From Prunella strophiata (taxonomy: Eukaryota; Chordata; Aves; Passeriformes; Prunellidae), in the NCBI GenBank assembly GCA_036583965.1, contig JAZBQD010000027.1, positions 25,365,001 to 25,429,000 on the forward strand: a DNA stretch of 64,000 bases. The letters run 5' to 3'. Positions within the stretch are counted from its first letter, which is position 1; the number at the start of each line of letters is the position of its first letter. Positions 55,157 to 63,735 of this stretch are shown piece after piece. The notes beneath the pieces are model-generated. The model saw only the letters and a list, made by a program, of their open reading frames with translations. It did not search any database and was not told the origin of the DNA. The translations under genes and the position numbers were made by a program.

Positions 55157-55430
55157 ACCACAGAATCATTAATGGGTGAAAAGACCTCCATGATCATTCA
55201 GTCCAACCTTTGGCCAAACACCACCATTCCCACTAAACCACATGGCAGAGTGCTGCTTCTGCTTGGCTTTTGAACATCTCCAGGGATGGTCATTCCACCA
55301 CTTCCCTGGGCAGCCCATTCAGGTGCCCATTAGCCCATTCTTTGCCCAGTATTCCAGGCAAGAAATTTTTCCTAATGTCCAACCTGGACCTCTGCTGGCA
55401 GAACTTGAGCCTGGTTCTTGTTGTTCAAAG
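55157..55430 (-). mobile_element. CR1 LINE fragment (different subfamily)
   Basis: Starts ACCACAGAATCATTAATGGG and AAAAGACCTCCATGATCATT, a variant 3' end that resembles another avian CR1 subfamily. It continues through TTTTTCCTAATGTCCAACCT and fades after about 55430. Intron 1. Confidence 0.82.
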
Positions 55431-55499
55431 GATGCAGCATCAGGGCCACCCGCACTGAGCGAGGGTGAGAGGTGAGGAACAACCAGCAGGGTGAGGGAT

Positions 55500-56190
55500 T
55501 TACAGAATCATTTGGTTTGGAAAAGACCAAACCTTGGACCGATCCAACCTTGGACCGATCACCATCTTGACAATCAGACCACGGCACCCAGGGCCACGTC
55601 CAGTGATTTCTTAACCACCTCCAAGAACAGAGACTGCATCACCTCCCCTGGGCAGCCCCTTCCAATGCCTCACCACCCTTCCAGTGAGGAATTTTTCCTG
55701 ATGTCCAGCCTGAACTGCACCTGGCCCAGCTCAAGGCTGTTTCCTTTTGTCCTGTCACATGTTACTCGGGAGCAGAACCCGACCTCCAGCTGGCCACAGC
55801 CTCCTCTCAGGTGCTTGTAGAAAGCAACAAAGTTCCCCCTGAGCCTCCTTTACTACAGACCGAGCCTCCCCAGCTGCTCTTCACCAGACTGGTGCTCCAG
55901 ACACTTCCCCAGCTCTGTTCCCTTCTCTGGACATGCTCCACCACCTCTGTGTCCTTCCTGAATCGAGGAATCCAAAACTGAACCCAGAATTTGAGATGCA
56001 GCCTCCCCCATGCCCAGCACAGGGGGTCTCTCGCTGCGCTGGTCCTGCTGGAACTGACAATTTCTCTTCTCTGTGTTATTTATCACCGGTCACACCACGG
56101 CTGATACAGCCCTTGGCCTTCTCGGGCTCATGTTCAGCTGCTGTCCACCAGCATGGCCAGCTCCTTTCTCTCTGGGGCACTTCCCAACCA
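55500..56190 (-). mobile_element. CR1 LINE fragment
   Basis: Starts TACAGAATCATTTGGTTTGG and extends about 690 bp, the longest CR1 copy here. It passes the CTGGGCAGCCCCTTCCAATG and CTTCTCTGGACATGCTCCAC blocks and reaches the GGCTCATGTTCAGCTGCTGT block near 56130. It carries a small internal duplication (CCTTGGACCGATC twice near 55542-55562). It ends about 280 bp from the exon 1 donor. Confidence 0.88.
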
Positions 56191-56209
56191 CTCTTTTCCC
56201 AAATTTCGG

Positions 56210-56825
56210 GGGGTCCGTCCCACCGGACTCCATCCACCCCCTCGGGAGGAGCAGCCGCCGCTGTCCCGGAGGGAGGCACCCCCGCTGCTCCATCACCGCG
56301 GGACGCAACTTTCCTCCCCGGCACTGCTGCCCCATTCTGGGCCGCAGCCCCGTGGGCACGCGGCCCCGGCAGAGCCCCAGGCCCGGCCCCTCGGGCACCG
56401 CTCCGCTCTCGCCCCCAGCCCGGTCCGCCCGCCCCGGGGCCGCGCTCAGCCCGCGGGCCGGTCCCGCCTCACCTGCTTGTAGCGGGCGTACAGATAGAGC
56501 AGCTGCTCCTTGCTGGCAGCGGGCAGCAGCGAGGGCAGCCGCTCGGCCGCCTGCTCGAAGAGCGCGGGCAGGTCCCGGTCCGGCAGCGCCGCGCCCGTGG
56601 CCGCCGCCTCGGAGCCCGAGCTGAGCTCGCCGCCGCTCCCGCCCGCCGCCGACAGCGGGGGCGACGCCATGGCGGCCCGCGCCCGCCCCGGTCCGCCCGC
56701 CAACACGCTCCCCCGCCGCGCCTCGGTACTCGCGCCCGCGCCGCCCGCGGGAAACGCGCGCCACGCACGAAGGTTCCGGGCGGCCGCGGATCCGCGTGTC
56801 GGCGAGCGGCGACATGACGGAGAGT
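56210..56825 (-). promoter_or_regulatory. ACBD6: CpG island and probable ACBD6 promoter
   Basis: The sequence around exon 1 is very GC-rich with dense CpG, from about 56210 in intron 1 to about 56825, where a CR1 copy begins abruptly. This is typical of a TATA-less housekeeping promoter; I saw no TATA box. Transcription should start within roughly 56671-56825, on the minus strand, but the exact start cannot be read from sequence. Only about 155 bp separate the start codon from the CR1 insertion, so the core promoter must be compact or partly CR1-derived. Confidence 0.7.
56473..56670 (-). CDS. ACBD6: ACBD6 coding exon 1 (start codon, N-terminus, start of ACB domain)
   Basis: Encodes residues 1-66 and ends in YLYARYKQ. 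ACBD6 is an intracellular protein with an N-terminal acyl-CoA-binding (ACB) domain and C-terminal ankyrin repeats. It is known to bind long-chain acyl-CoAs and to stimulate N-myristoyltransferases. The N-terminus MASPP with a GGSGGELSSGS stretch and the LLYLYARYKQ block match vertebrate ACBD6 as I remember it. The stretch before the ACB domain is Ala/Pro-rich and about eight residues shorter than in human. The ATG at 56670 sits in GCCGCCATGG, an ideal Kozak context, and is the first ATG seen in this frame; upstream codons stay open but start only with GTG. Tyr61, Tyr64 and Lys65 correspond to ligand-contacting Tyr28, Tyr31 and Lys32 of ACBP. The donor is CAG|gtgagg, phase 0. The exon lies inside a CpG island. 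Confidence 0.93.
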
Positions 56826-57330
56826 GACAGAATCGTTTGGGTGGGGAAAAACCTCAAAGACCATCGAGTCCAAACGTTCCCACAGCAGCGCCAACGTGTT
56901 CGCCACTAAACCGTGTCCCCAGGTACCACGTCCACGTGTTTTTTGGGGGCTTACAGGGATGGTGCCTGCCCTGGGCAGCCTGTCCCAAAGACTGACGACC
57001 CTCTCGACACAAAAACTTTCCTTTTATCAAATCTAAACCTCCCCTGCCGCAGCTTGAGGCCGTTTCCTCCCATCCTGTCGCTTGTTACCGGGGAGAAGAG
57101 GCTGACACTGAGATCACTCCACCCTCCTGTCAGGGGGTTGCAAGGAGCGAGATGTGCCCTGAGCCCCCTCAGCCTCTCCTCACCAGAATTTTGCTCCAGA
57201 CCCTTCCCCAGCTCCTTTGCCCTTCTCTGGACTTGCTCCAGCCCCTCAATGTCCTTCTTGAGTTGAGGGGCCCAGAGCTGGACACAGGATTCGAGGTGTG
57301 ACCTCCGCAGTGCCCAGCACAGGGAACAGG
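56825..57330 (-). mobile_element. CR1 LINE fragment abutting the ACBD6 promoter
   Basis: Starts TGACAGAATCGTTTGGGTGG just upstream of the CpG island, with the CTGGGCAGCCTGTCCCAAAG, TCTGGACTTGCTCCAGCCCC and GGGGCCCAGAGCTGGACACA blocks typical of CR1. It has more CpG than other copies in the window, perhaps because it is protected from methylation near the promoter; that is inference. Confidence 0.88.
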
Positions 57331-57334
57331 GTAT

Positions 57335-57490
57335 CAAAGGCATCAAAGCCCATCTCAAAGCCCATCCAGTGCCACTCCCCGCCATGGCCAGGGACACCTC
57401 CCGCTGCTCCAAGCCCCATCCAGCCTGGCCTTGAACGCTTCCACGGACGGGACAGCCACAGCTCCTCAGGCCAACCCCTCCAAACCCGCT
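57335..57490 (-). mobile_element. CR1 LINE fragment
   Basis: A second CR1 piece directly following the previous one: AAAGCCCATCCAGTGCCACT, CAAGCCCCATCCAGCCTGGC and a degraded CTTCCACGGACGGGACAGCC block. It repeats sections already present in 56825-57330, so it is a separate insertion. Confidence 0.75.
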
Positions 57491-57523
57491 TTGCCCCCGC
57501 GGTCCCTTCCCGGGGCCCGTCTC

Positions 57524-57575
57524 CTCCTCCTCCTCCTCCTCCTCCTCCTCCTCTTCCTCCTCCTCTTCTCCCTCC
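57524..57575. repeat. TCC/GGA trinucleotide microsatellite
   Basis: A run of CTC/TCC triplets with two TTC interruptions. The minus strand is a GGA-rich purine run. It lies between the CR1 pair and the minisatellite. Confidence 0.92.
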
Positions 57576-57665
57576 CGGGACCGCTGGAGGGCACTCGCGG
57601 GCCGCTCCGGGAGGATCCCGGCCAGCGCGGGGCGAGGGGCCGGGACACCGGGACCGGTGTTAGCC

Positions 57666-58740
57666 GGGATCCGCCCGGGACACGGCGCCCGGTACCGGCC
57701 GGGATCCGCCCGGGACACGGCGCCCGGTACCGGCCGGGATCCGCCCGGGACACGGCGCCCGGTACCGGCCGGGATCCGCCCGGGACACGGCGCCCGGTAC
57801 CGGCCGGGATCCGCCCGGGACACGGCGCCCGGTACCGGCCGGGATCCGCCCGGGACACGGCGCCCGGTACCGGCCGGGATCCGCCCGGGACACGGCGCCC
57901 GGTACCGGCCGGGATCCGCCCGGGACACGGCGCCCGGTACCGGCCGGGATCCGCCCGGGACACGGCGCCCGGTACCGGCCGGGATCCGCCCGGGACACGG
58001 CGCCCGGTACCGGCCGGGATCCGCCCGGGACACGGCGCCCGGTACCGGCCGGGATCCGCCCGGGACACGGCGCCCGGTACCGGCCGGGATCCGCCCGGGA
58101 CACGGCGCCCGGTACCGGCCGGGATCCGCCCGGGACACGGCGCCCGGTACCGGCCGGGATCCGCCCGGGACACGGCGCCCGGTACCGGCCGGGATCCGCC
58201 CGGGACACGGCGCCCGGTACCGGCCGGGATCCGCCCGGGACACGGCGCCCGGTACCGGCCGGGATCCGCCCGGGACACGGCGCCCGGTACCGGCCGGGAT
58301 CCGCCCGGGACACGGCGCCCGGTACCGGCCGGGATCCGCCCGGGACACGGCGCCCGGTACCGGCCGGGATCCGCCCGGGACACGGCGCCCGGTACCGGCC
58401 GGGATCCGCCCGGGACACGGCGCCCGGTACCGGCCGGGATCCGCCCGGGACACGGCGCCCGGTACCGGCCGGGATCCGCCCGGGACACGGCGCCCGGTAC
58501 CGGCCGGGATCCGCCCGGGACACGGCGCCCGGTACCGGCCGGGATCCGCCCGGGACACGGCGCCCGGTACCGGCCGGGATCCGCCCGGGACACGGCGCCC
58601 GGTACCGGCCGGGATCCGCCCGGGACACGGCGCCCGGTACCGGCCGGGATCCGCCCGGGACACGCGCCCGGTACCGGCCGGGATCCGCCCGGGACACGGC
58701 GCCCGGTACCGGCCGGGATCCGCCCGGGACACGGTGTCCG
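57666..58740. repeat. 35-bp CpG-rich minisatellite, about 30 units
   Basis: Head-to-tail 35-bp units begin GGGATCCGCCCGGGACACGG and end CGCCCGGTACCGGCC. Units 1-28 (57666-58645) appear identical by eye. Unit 29 (58646-58679) has lost one G, unit 30 (58680-58714) is normal, and a partial unit 31 diverges to ACGGTGTCCG. Degenerate relatives continue to about 58815, and a weak relative precedes the array (57640-57665). Each unit has seven CpGs and the palindromes CCGGTACCGG, CCCGGG, GGATCC and GGCGCC; CCGGCCGG forms at every junction. Because 35 is not a multiple of three and no frame holds a stop, several long spurious ORFs cover it on both strands. The low divergence suggests recent expansion or gene-conversion homogenisation. 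Copy number may be wrong if reads did not span it. Confidence 0.97.
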
Positions 58741-59187
58741 GGATCAGCCGGATGAAGCCGGTACACGGTGTCCGGTGTCAGCCGGGCTCCTCCCGGGACG
58801 CGGTGCCGGGTTCCCAGGGGTGACGCTGCCCTGCCCGGCCCGGGGGTCCCAGCCAAGAGCCATCCCAAAGCGGTTTATATTTATCCCGGTATCTGCTCCG
58901 GGCGGAACGTTTCCTTCTCCGGGCACAGCTGTCGAGTCCCGTCTCCCTCCTTCCTCCACCCCCGGCCGCGGCGAATGGCAGCCCCGGGTGCCCCGGGGAG
59001 CCCTCGGCAGCCCCGGCCCCGGCCGCTCCGTGCTGCGGGGCTGGGGGTCTGGGATTTGGGGTGTCTGTGTCCCCCCGAGGCGCCGGCTGATGGGTGAGGG
59101 TGAAGCTGCTTCCCGCACAGGCCGCGGTTCCTCCGTGTGGCACCCACTTTTCCATCCATTTTCAAAGAAAAATGCAGGAGCTGTAGG

Positions 59188-59208
59188 AAAAAAAAAAAAA
59201 AAAAAAAA
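59188..59208. repeat. Poly-A tract
   Basis: 21 consecutive A between the GC-rich flank of the minisatellite and the plus-strand CR1 piece. Confidence 0.9.
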
Positions 59209-59334
59209 GACACTGCATGAGAGGCAGGAATGGTCTGGCTTTTATGCTTTTGCTCTCTTCACAGCCTCGCTGGGTGCTGGAGGCTTTACTTAGAGGGGGG
59301 AAAACCTCAACACAGCCAAGCTGGAGCATCACAG

Positions 59335-59530
59335 TGACAGGCCCTGAGGGAATGGCATGGAGCTGGGTCAGGGGAGGGATAGGCTCGGTATTCCTCACCC
59401 CGAGGGCAGTTGGGCACTGGAACAGGGTCCCCAGGGAAGTGGTCACAGCACCAAACCCCACAGAATTCAAGGAACATTGGGACAGCACTCTCAGGCACGT
59501 GATGGGATTTTTGGGTCTGTGCTGTGCAGG
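59335..59530 (+). mobile_element. Probable CR1 LINE 3' fragment, plus orientation
   Basis: GGCACTGGAACAGGGTCCCC followed by AGGGAAGTGGTCACAGCACC and CTCTCAGGCACGTGATGGGA matches the conserved 3' coding end of CR1-like LINEs on the plus strand. It lacks a recognisable terminal repeat. Family assignment is from memory of the consensus. Confidence 0.65.
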
Positions 59531-59615
59531 GGGTATGAAGCCCTGGTTTGAACTGGGAGGGGGGAAAAAGGTTGAATCAACTTAGATCTGCCACTTGCAA
59601 AGAAAAAAACAAAGT

Positions 59616-59846
59616 GTATATCTATATCTAATCTATATATATATATCTATCTATATCTATATCTATATCTATATCTATATCTATATCTATATCTATATAT
59701 CTATATGTATGTCTATATCTAATCTATATCTATATCTAGTCTATATCTATATCTATCTATATCTATATCTATTATCTATCTATCTAATCTATATCTATCT
59801 ATATCTATATCTATATCTATATCTATATCTATATCTATATCTATAT
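59616..59846. repeat. ATCTAT/TATC microsatellite
   Basis: About 230 bp of TATATC and TATC units with irregular phase changes (for example TAATC interruptions near 59627, 59720 and 59785). A predicted Tyr/Ile/Ser-rich open frame across it is an artefact of composition. Confidence 0.93.
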
Positions 59847-59879
59847 TTATGATTGACTAACACCCAGCCTGGTAAACAA

Positions 59880-60192
59880 ATGGCAGTATTTATATATAAC
59901 AAATATATAAATGTTACATTAATATATTAATATATAGTATATATAATATATTAAGATATAATATATACTTACATAATATATATTATATATATTATATATT
60001 AATATATTATAATATATTATAAATATATATCTAGAATAAAATATTTATTCATAATAAAAATTTATTTTATTATTCAAAAAGCATTATAAAATATTTTAAA
60101 ATAAAATTATTATAAACTAGAAAATTATTATAAAATATTATTATATTATTATAAAAATTATTTTCTTTTAAAACTTTAATTTAATTTTTTTT
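59880..60192. repeat. AT-rich low-complexity block
   Basis: Almost purely A and T, full of TATATA, ATATTAATAT and ATAATATATTAT words that are self-complementary. It directly follows the ATCTAT array and ends sharply at a GC-rich patch near 60195. Confidence 0.85.
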
Positions 60193-61016
60193 TATTACTC
60201 GTCCTCCCACTGCTCCCGGGCAGCCCCGTTCGGCTCCACGGGCAGCCGGGCGGGCTGGCAGCGCGGAACCCGCTTGGAGCAGCTTGGGAAAAGTCCTCGC
60301 AGCAAATAAACGGGAGCTGCAGAGCGCGTCTCCATGGTGAGAGAGGCCTCCCTGCCTCGCCGGGCTCCTTCTCCGGAGCACTGACAGCTCCTATCAGCTC
60401 TCTTTCCCTTTTTCCTTGCCTTTTTCTCCGGCAGGCGTGGGAGCAGGTTTGGTGCGAGGCGCCCCTGGAGGTGTCGGGAGCCTGGCATGGGAACGCTGAG
60501 TTTGGTGGTGCTGGGCTCAGACTCTGCTCCTGCTCTGCTGGATGATGCCCATGTCATTGCTGGTTCCCAGCAGCCTGGGACAGAGCAGGATGGGAGCCCA
60601 GCCTTCTGCTGGATTCACCAACCCCCCTGAAAAACACGAGGTGCTGCAGGGCTGGCAGAATCCCCAGTCACCCCAGTATGAGGCAGGTCAAATTCAGCCC
60701 TTTCCCCCAGCCCTGGGCTGCAGAGCACACAAAACCAGGAGCATTACAAGCACCAAGCAGTAAAAAAAGTCAAGCACGAGCTGTGTGTGTGTGTGGGTCT
60801 GCCCCGGGTCCCACGCTGGGCTAGCAATGACACAATAACAGGCTGTGACCAGCAGTGCCAAGCAGGGAAAAAAGTATCCTTGCATAATTATCATATCCAT
60901 CCTGCTGGCCAGCCTGGAGACCTGTCATTGTCCCTGTGCACAGGGCAGAGGCCACCACACACACCAAGGCTGAAAGCAACATTTGAAAGGATCCCTGCGA
61001 GCTAAGCTATGATTGC

Positions 61017-61036
61017 TTTTTTTTTTTTTTTTTTTT
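61017..61036. repeat. Poly-T tract
   Basis: 20 consecutive T in the 5' flank. Confidence 0.9.
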
Positions 61037-63409
61037 CCACAACAAAAGGAGAACGAGGCAATTAGGAGCTGGTTCGTTTGCAGACATGTCTTTTACTGTG
61101 GGAGACACCTGCCTCTGGAGGAGGAGCAGGCTGGGGATGTGTGTGGCTCCCGAGGGTGAGTGGCACAGGGAGCCAGTGGCTCTGCCCTCCTGTGGCACAG
61201 CCCCCAGCACACGTCTGATGCCTTGTGCAGGCTGACCTAGAGCAGAGACTGGACAGAGCTAAAGAATAAAGTAGGGACTTATTAAAAGGCCTCAATGGAT
61301 CCACCTTGGGCAGCACAAGAGCCCAGCCAGGGCTGCACCCAAGATGAACCAAAATGGTCACAAAATGCACAACTGGTCATGGGATCTGACACTTGTATAA
61401 GTTCTGGTCTATTTGCATATTGGAGTTAATTGTCCAATTCCAGCTCTAGCCCATGAAGTCCCATCCTTGTTTTTCTCTTTTCATTCTGTCATTGTTTCTG
61501 CTGCTTGGGCCTGAGATTTGGATCACTTGTCCTTGGTCCCCAGCTAGAGAAGGAATTGTTTTGTCTCCCTACTCTGTGAAGAGAGCTCACCATCCCCTAA
61601 TAAGAAGCTCAGAACTACACACTAAAGCAGCACAGAATCTGAAAAATATAAAAGCTGAAACCTGAGGCATCATGTCAACCTGGCATAGCTGCTCCTCTGG
61701 TCAAGTAAATGTCCCCTCCTGTCCCCTGAGTTCCTCCAGGCTACCCATTGCATATGTTCTCATCCTGACACTCTCCTTTTCTTTGTCTCCCCTCGTCACT
61801 TTTTGGGTGATTTGGTCCCTGCACCACTGTCCCAGGGGGAGAACCCTCCTCTCCATCGTGCCTCCCACCATCCTCCTGCCAGGGCATAGGAGGGACCAAG
61901 AGGGACTCACTCCTGACTGAGCCTTTGCCAAATGTCCCTGCAGGGCACCACCAAGCCCTGTCAAAGCCAAGCAATCCCACGCCTTGCCTGCATATGGAGC
62001 CTGGAGCTGCGTGGGTGGCAGCTGCCTGCCAAAGCCATTTCTTGGCAGAACATGAGGTTAATGGCTGAGAACTTTTTCCCTGGCCCCCAAGATGACAAAG
62101 TCCTCACTGTGAATGCCCAAGCTGTGCTGCCAGTTTCGGGCAGGCAGCGCTCTGGTGCAATGCCTGGGGCTCCATGCTTTACCCCACCTTCTGTTCCATG
62201 CTGCTACCACCTCTTGTATCTACTCTGTGTCCTGCACCCAGAAGGTGCTTCCCCTGCTCTGGTGGCTCCCCAGATCCCACAAGCCTCATGCAGAAAGCAG
62301 AGCACAGAGCTCTGAGCAGAGACACCCTCTCTCCCTGATTGGAGCACAGGGGTGCTGGCGTAGGGCTCAGGCTCACAGGGCACAGTGTGCCTGTGATTTC
62401 CTTTAGGAATATTGATTTTTACATGTATTGCTACACAAATCACAGCACCTGGCTCACCTTCACCCCTACAGTGGGAGAGGGAGGAGGGGAGACAGCCACT
62501 GAGTGCTGCCCCTCTCCTCTGCATGCTCACTGCTTTAGCAGAGAGATAAAAACCCTGCTCCTTCCCCCTGTGTATCCCCTCTAAGCAAGGCACAGCAAAT
62601 GCACACCCTGATCAGTGTTTTTGGGAATCAATACCTGCTGTAGCAGCCAGGACCCCACAGCGTGGCCCTTATTTCCATGAAATGGAAATGGAGTCACAGG
62701 CAACAGGAAACCAAAATTCAATCCTGGCTAGGGAAGAAGTTAAACAAAGAACTGAGGTCTCTGCCCTGGCATTAGCCAGGTCCCCCCTCTCATGCATCAC
62801 CTCCAAAGAGTCTGGCTCCGTTGCACATTTCCCCTGCATTTGTTAAAGCAGCAGGGCCATTTGTTTGTGTATAAGAAAGGGAGTCTGGGAGAAAAAATAG
62901 TACAATTAGCACATCCATCACATAGGTTTTTTTAGATATCAATAAAACATTGATCCCCTTCCTTCCATAAATTCCTGTGCTGTGCTGAATACAAATCAGT
63001 AGCAATGCATAACCCCTCTCAGAGGTGCATAAATCTGCCTTCTCCTGGCATATCATTAAACCTCTGAAACCCTGATGGAAAAACTCCTCTGGTAGGTGCT
63101 GAGCACTGATCCCCAAGCATGCCCCAAGCCCTGCTGGGCTGACATCAGCACCAGTGTGGTTGCAACACTGGAACTGGCCAGAGGTCCAAAGGTTGCAGCT
63201 GGAGCTGTGCAAATAGTGAATCTTTCTGTGGAGAGAGATATCTCAGCACTGAGTCTTTTTTGTTTGGGGCAGCCAGATGAAATGTTGTGTGTATTCTGTT
63301 TTCTGAATGGAAATTAAAAAGAGAAATTTTGGTTTGGTTGACCTGGAGTGTTTTGTTTGGTGTGAAGCAAATACAAAAATCTTTCTTTTTGTTTCATTTT
63401 ATTCAGCCA

Positions 63410-63482
63410 CCTGCTTCTTCTATCCTATTTCCTTTTTTTTTTTTTTTTTTTTCCTTTATTTTTTCTCCTTTTTTTTTCCCCA
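63410..63482. repeat. Pyrimidine tract with T20 core
   Basis: An almost unbroken C/T tract including 20 T in a row (63433-63452), directly upstream of the plus-strand CR1 at 63500. Confidence 0.85.
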
Positions 63483-63499
63483 GCTGGAAGGTCTGGCTG

Positions 63500-63735
63500 T
63501 TTGACCTGGAGAAAAGGAGGGTCAGAGGAGACCTCATTGCCCTCTATATCTCCCTAAGAGGAGGTTGTGGCCAGGTGCAGATTTATCTCTAGTCCCAGTC
63601 TGCAGGAGACAGGATGAGAGGAAATGGCCTCAAGCTGCACTAGGAGAGGTTTAGGTTAGATATTAGGAAAAATTTCTTCAGAAAAAGGGTTGTCAAATCC
63701 TGGAATAGGCTGCCCAGGGATGTAGTGGGGTCACC
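63500..63735 (+). mobile_element. CR1 LINE fragment, plus orientation
   Basis: Reads GAGGAGACCTCATTGCCCTC, then GAGAGGAAATGGCCTCAAGC, GTTTAGGTTAGATATTAGGA and AGGCTGCCCAGGGATGTAGT, the standard 3' ORF2 end of avian CR1. It breaks off without the 3' terminal repeat. Confidence 0.9.

Larger units (their letters stand above)
49997..56472 (-). other. ACBD6: ACBD6 intron 1
   Basis: A 6.5-kb phase-0 intron. Its left half is unique sequence with no recognisable exon. The right end holds three minus-oriented CR1 fragments (54723-54832, 55157-55430, 55500-56190), followed by the intronic side of the promoter CpG island. A 204-codon open frame at 53438-54052 on the minus strand has no recognisable similarity and lies within this intron. 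Confidence 0.85.

Noticed and set aside
57666..58740. CRISPR-like repeat array
   Set aside because: Units are directly adjacent with no spacers, and the surroundings are vertebrate DNA, so this is a minisatellite.
56951..59293. Very long ORFs (up to 620 codons) on both strands
   Set aside because: They exist because the 35-bp array has no stop in any frame. They run through CR1, the TCC run and a poly-A tract, and have no family resemblance.
59595..59852. Tyr/Ile/Ser-rich open frame
   Set aside because: Translation of the ATCTAT microsatellite.
60195..60557. 120-codon minus-strand ORF as a gene
   Set aside because: No recognisable similarity. GC-rich sequence favours chance ORFs, so it is kept only as a finding about the CpG patch.
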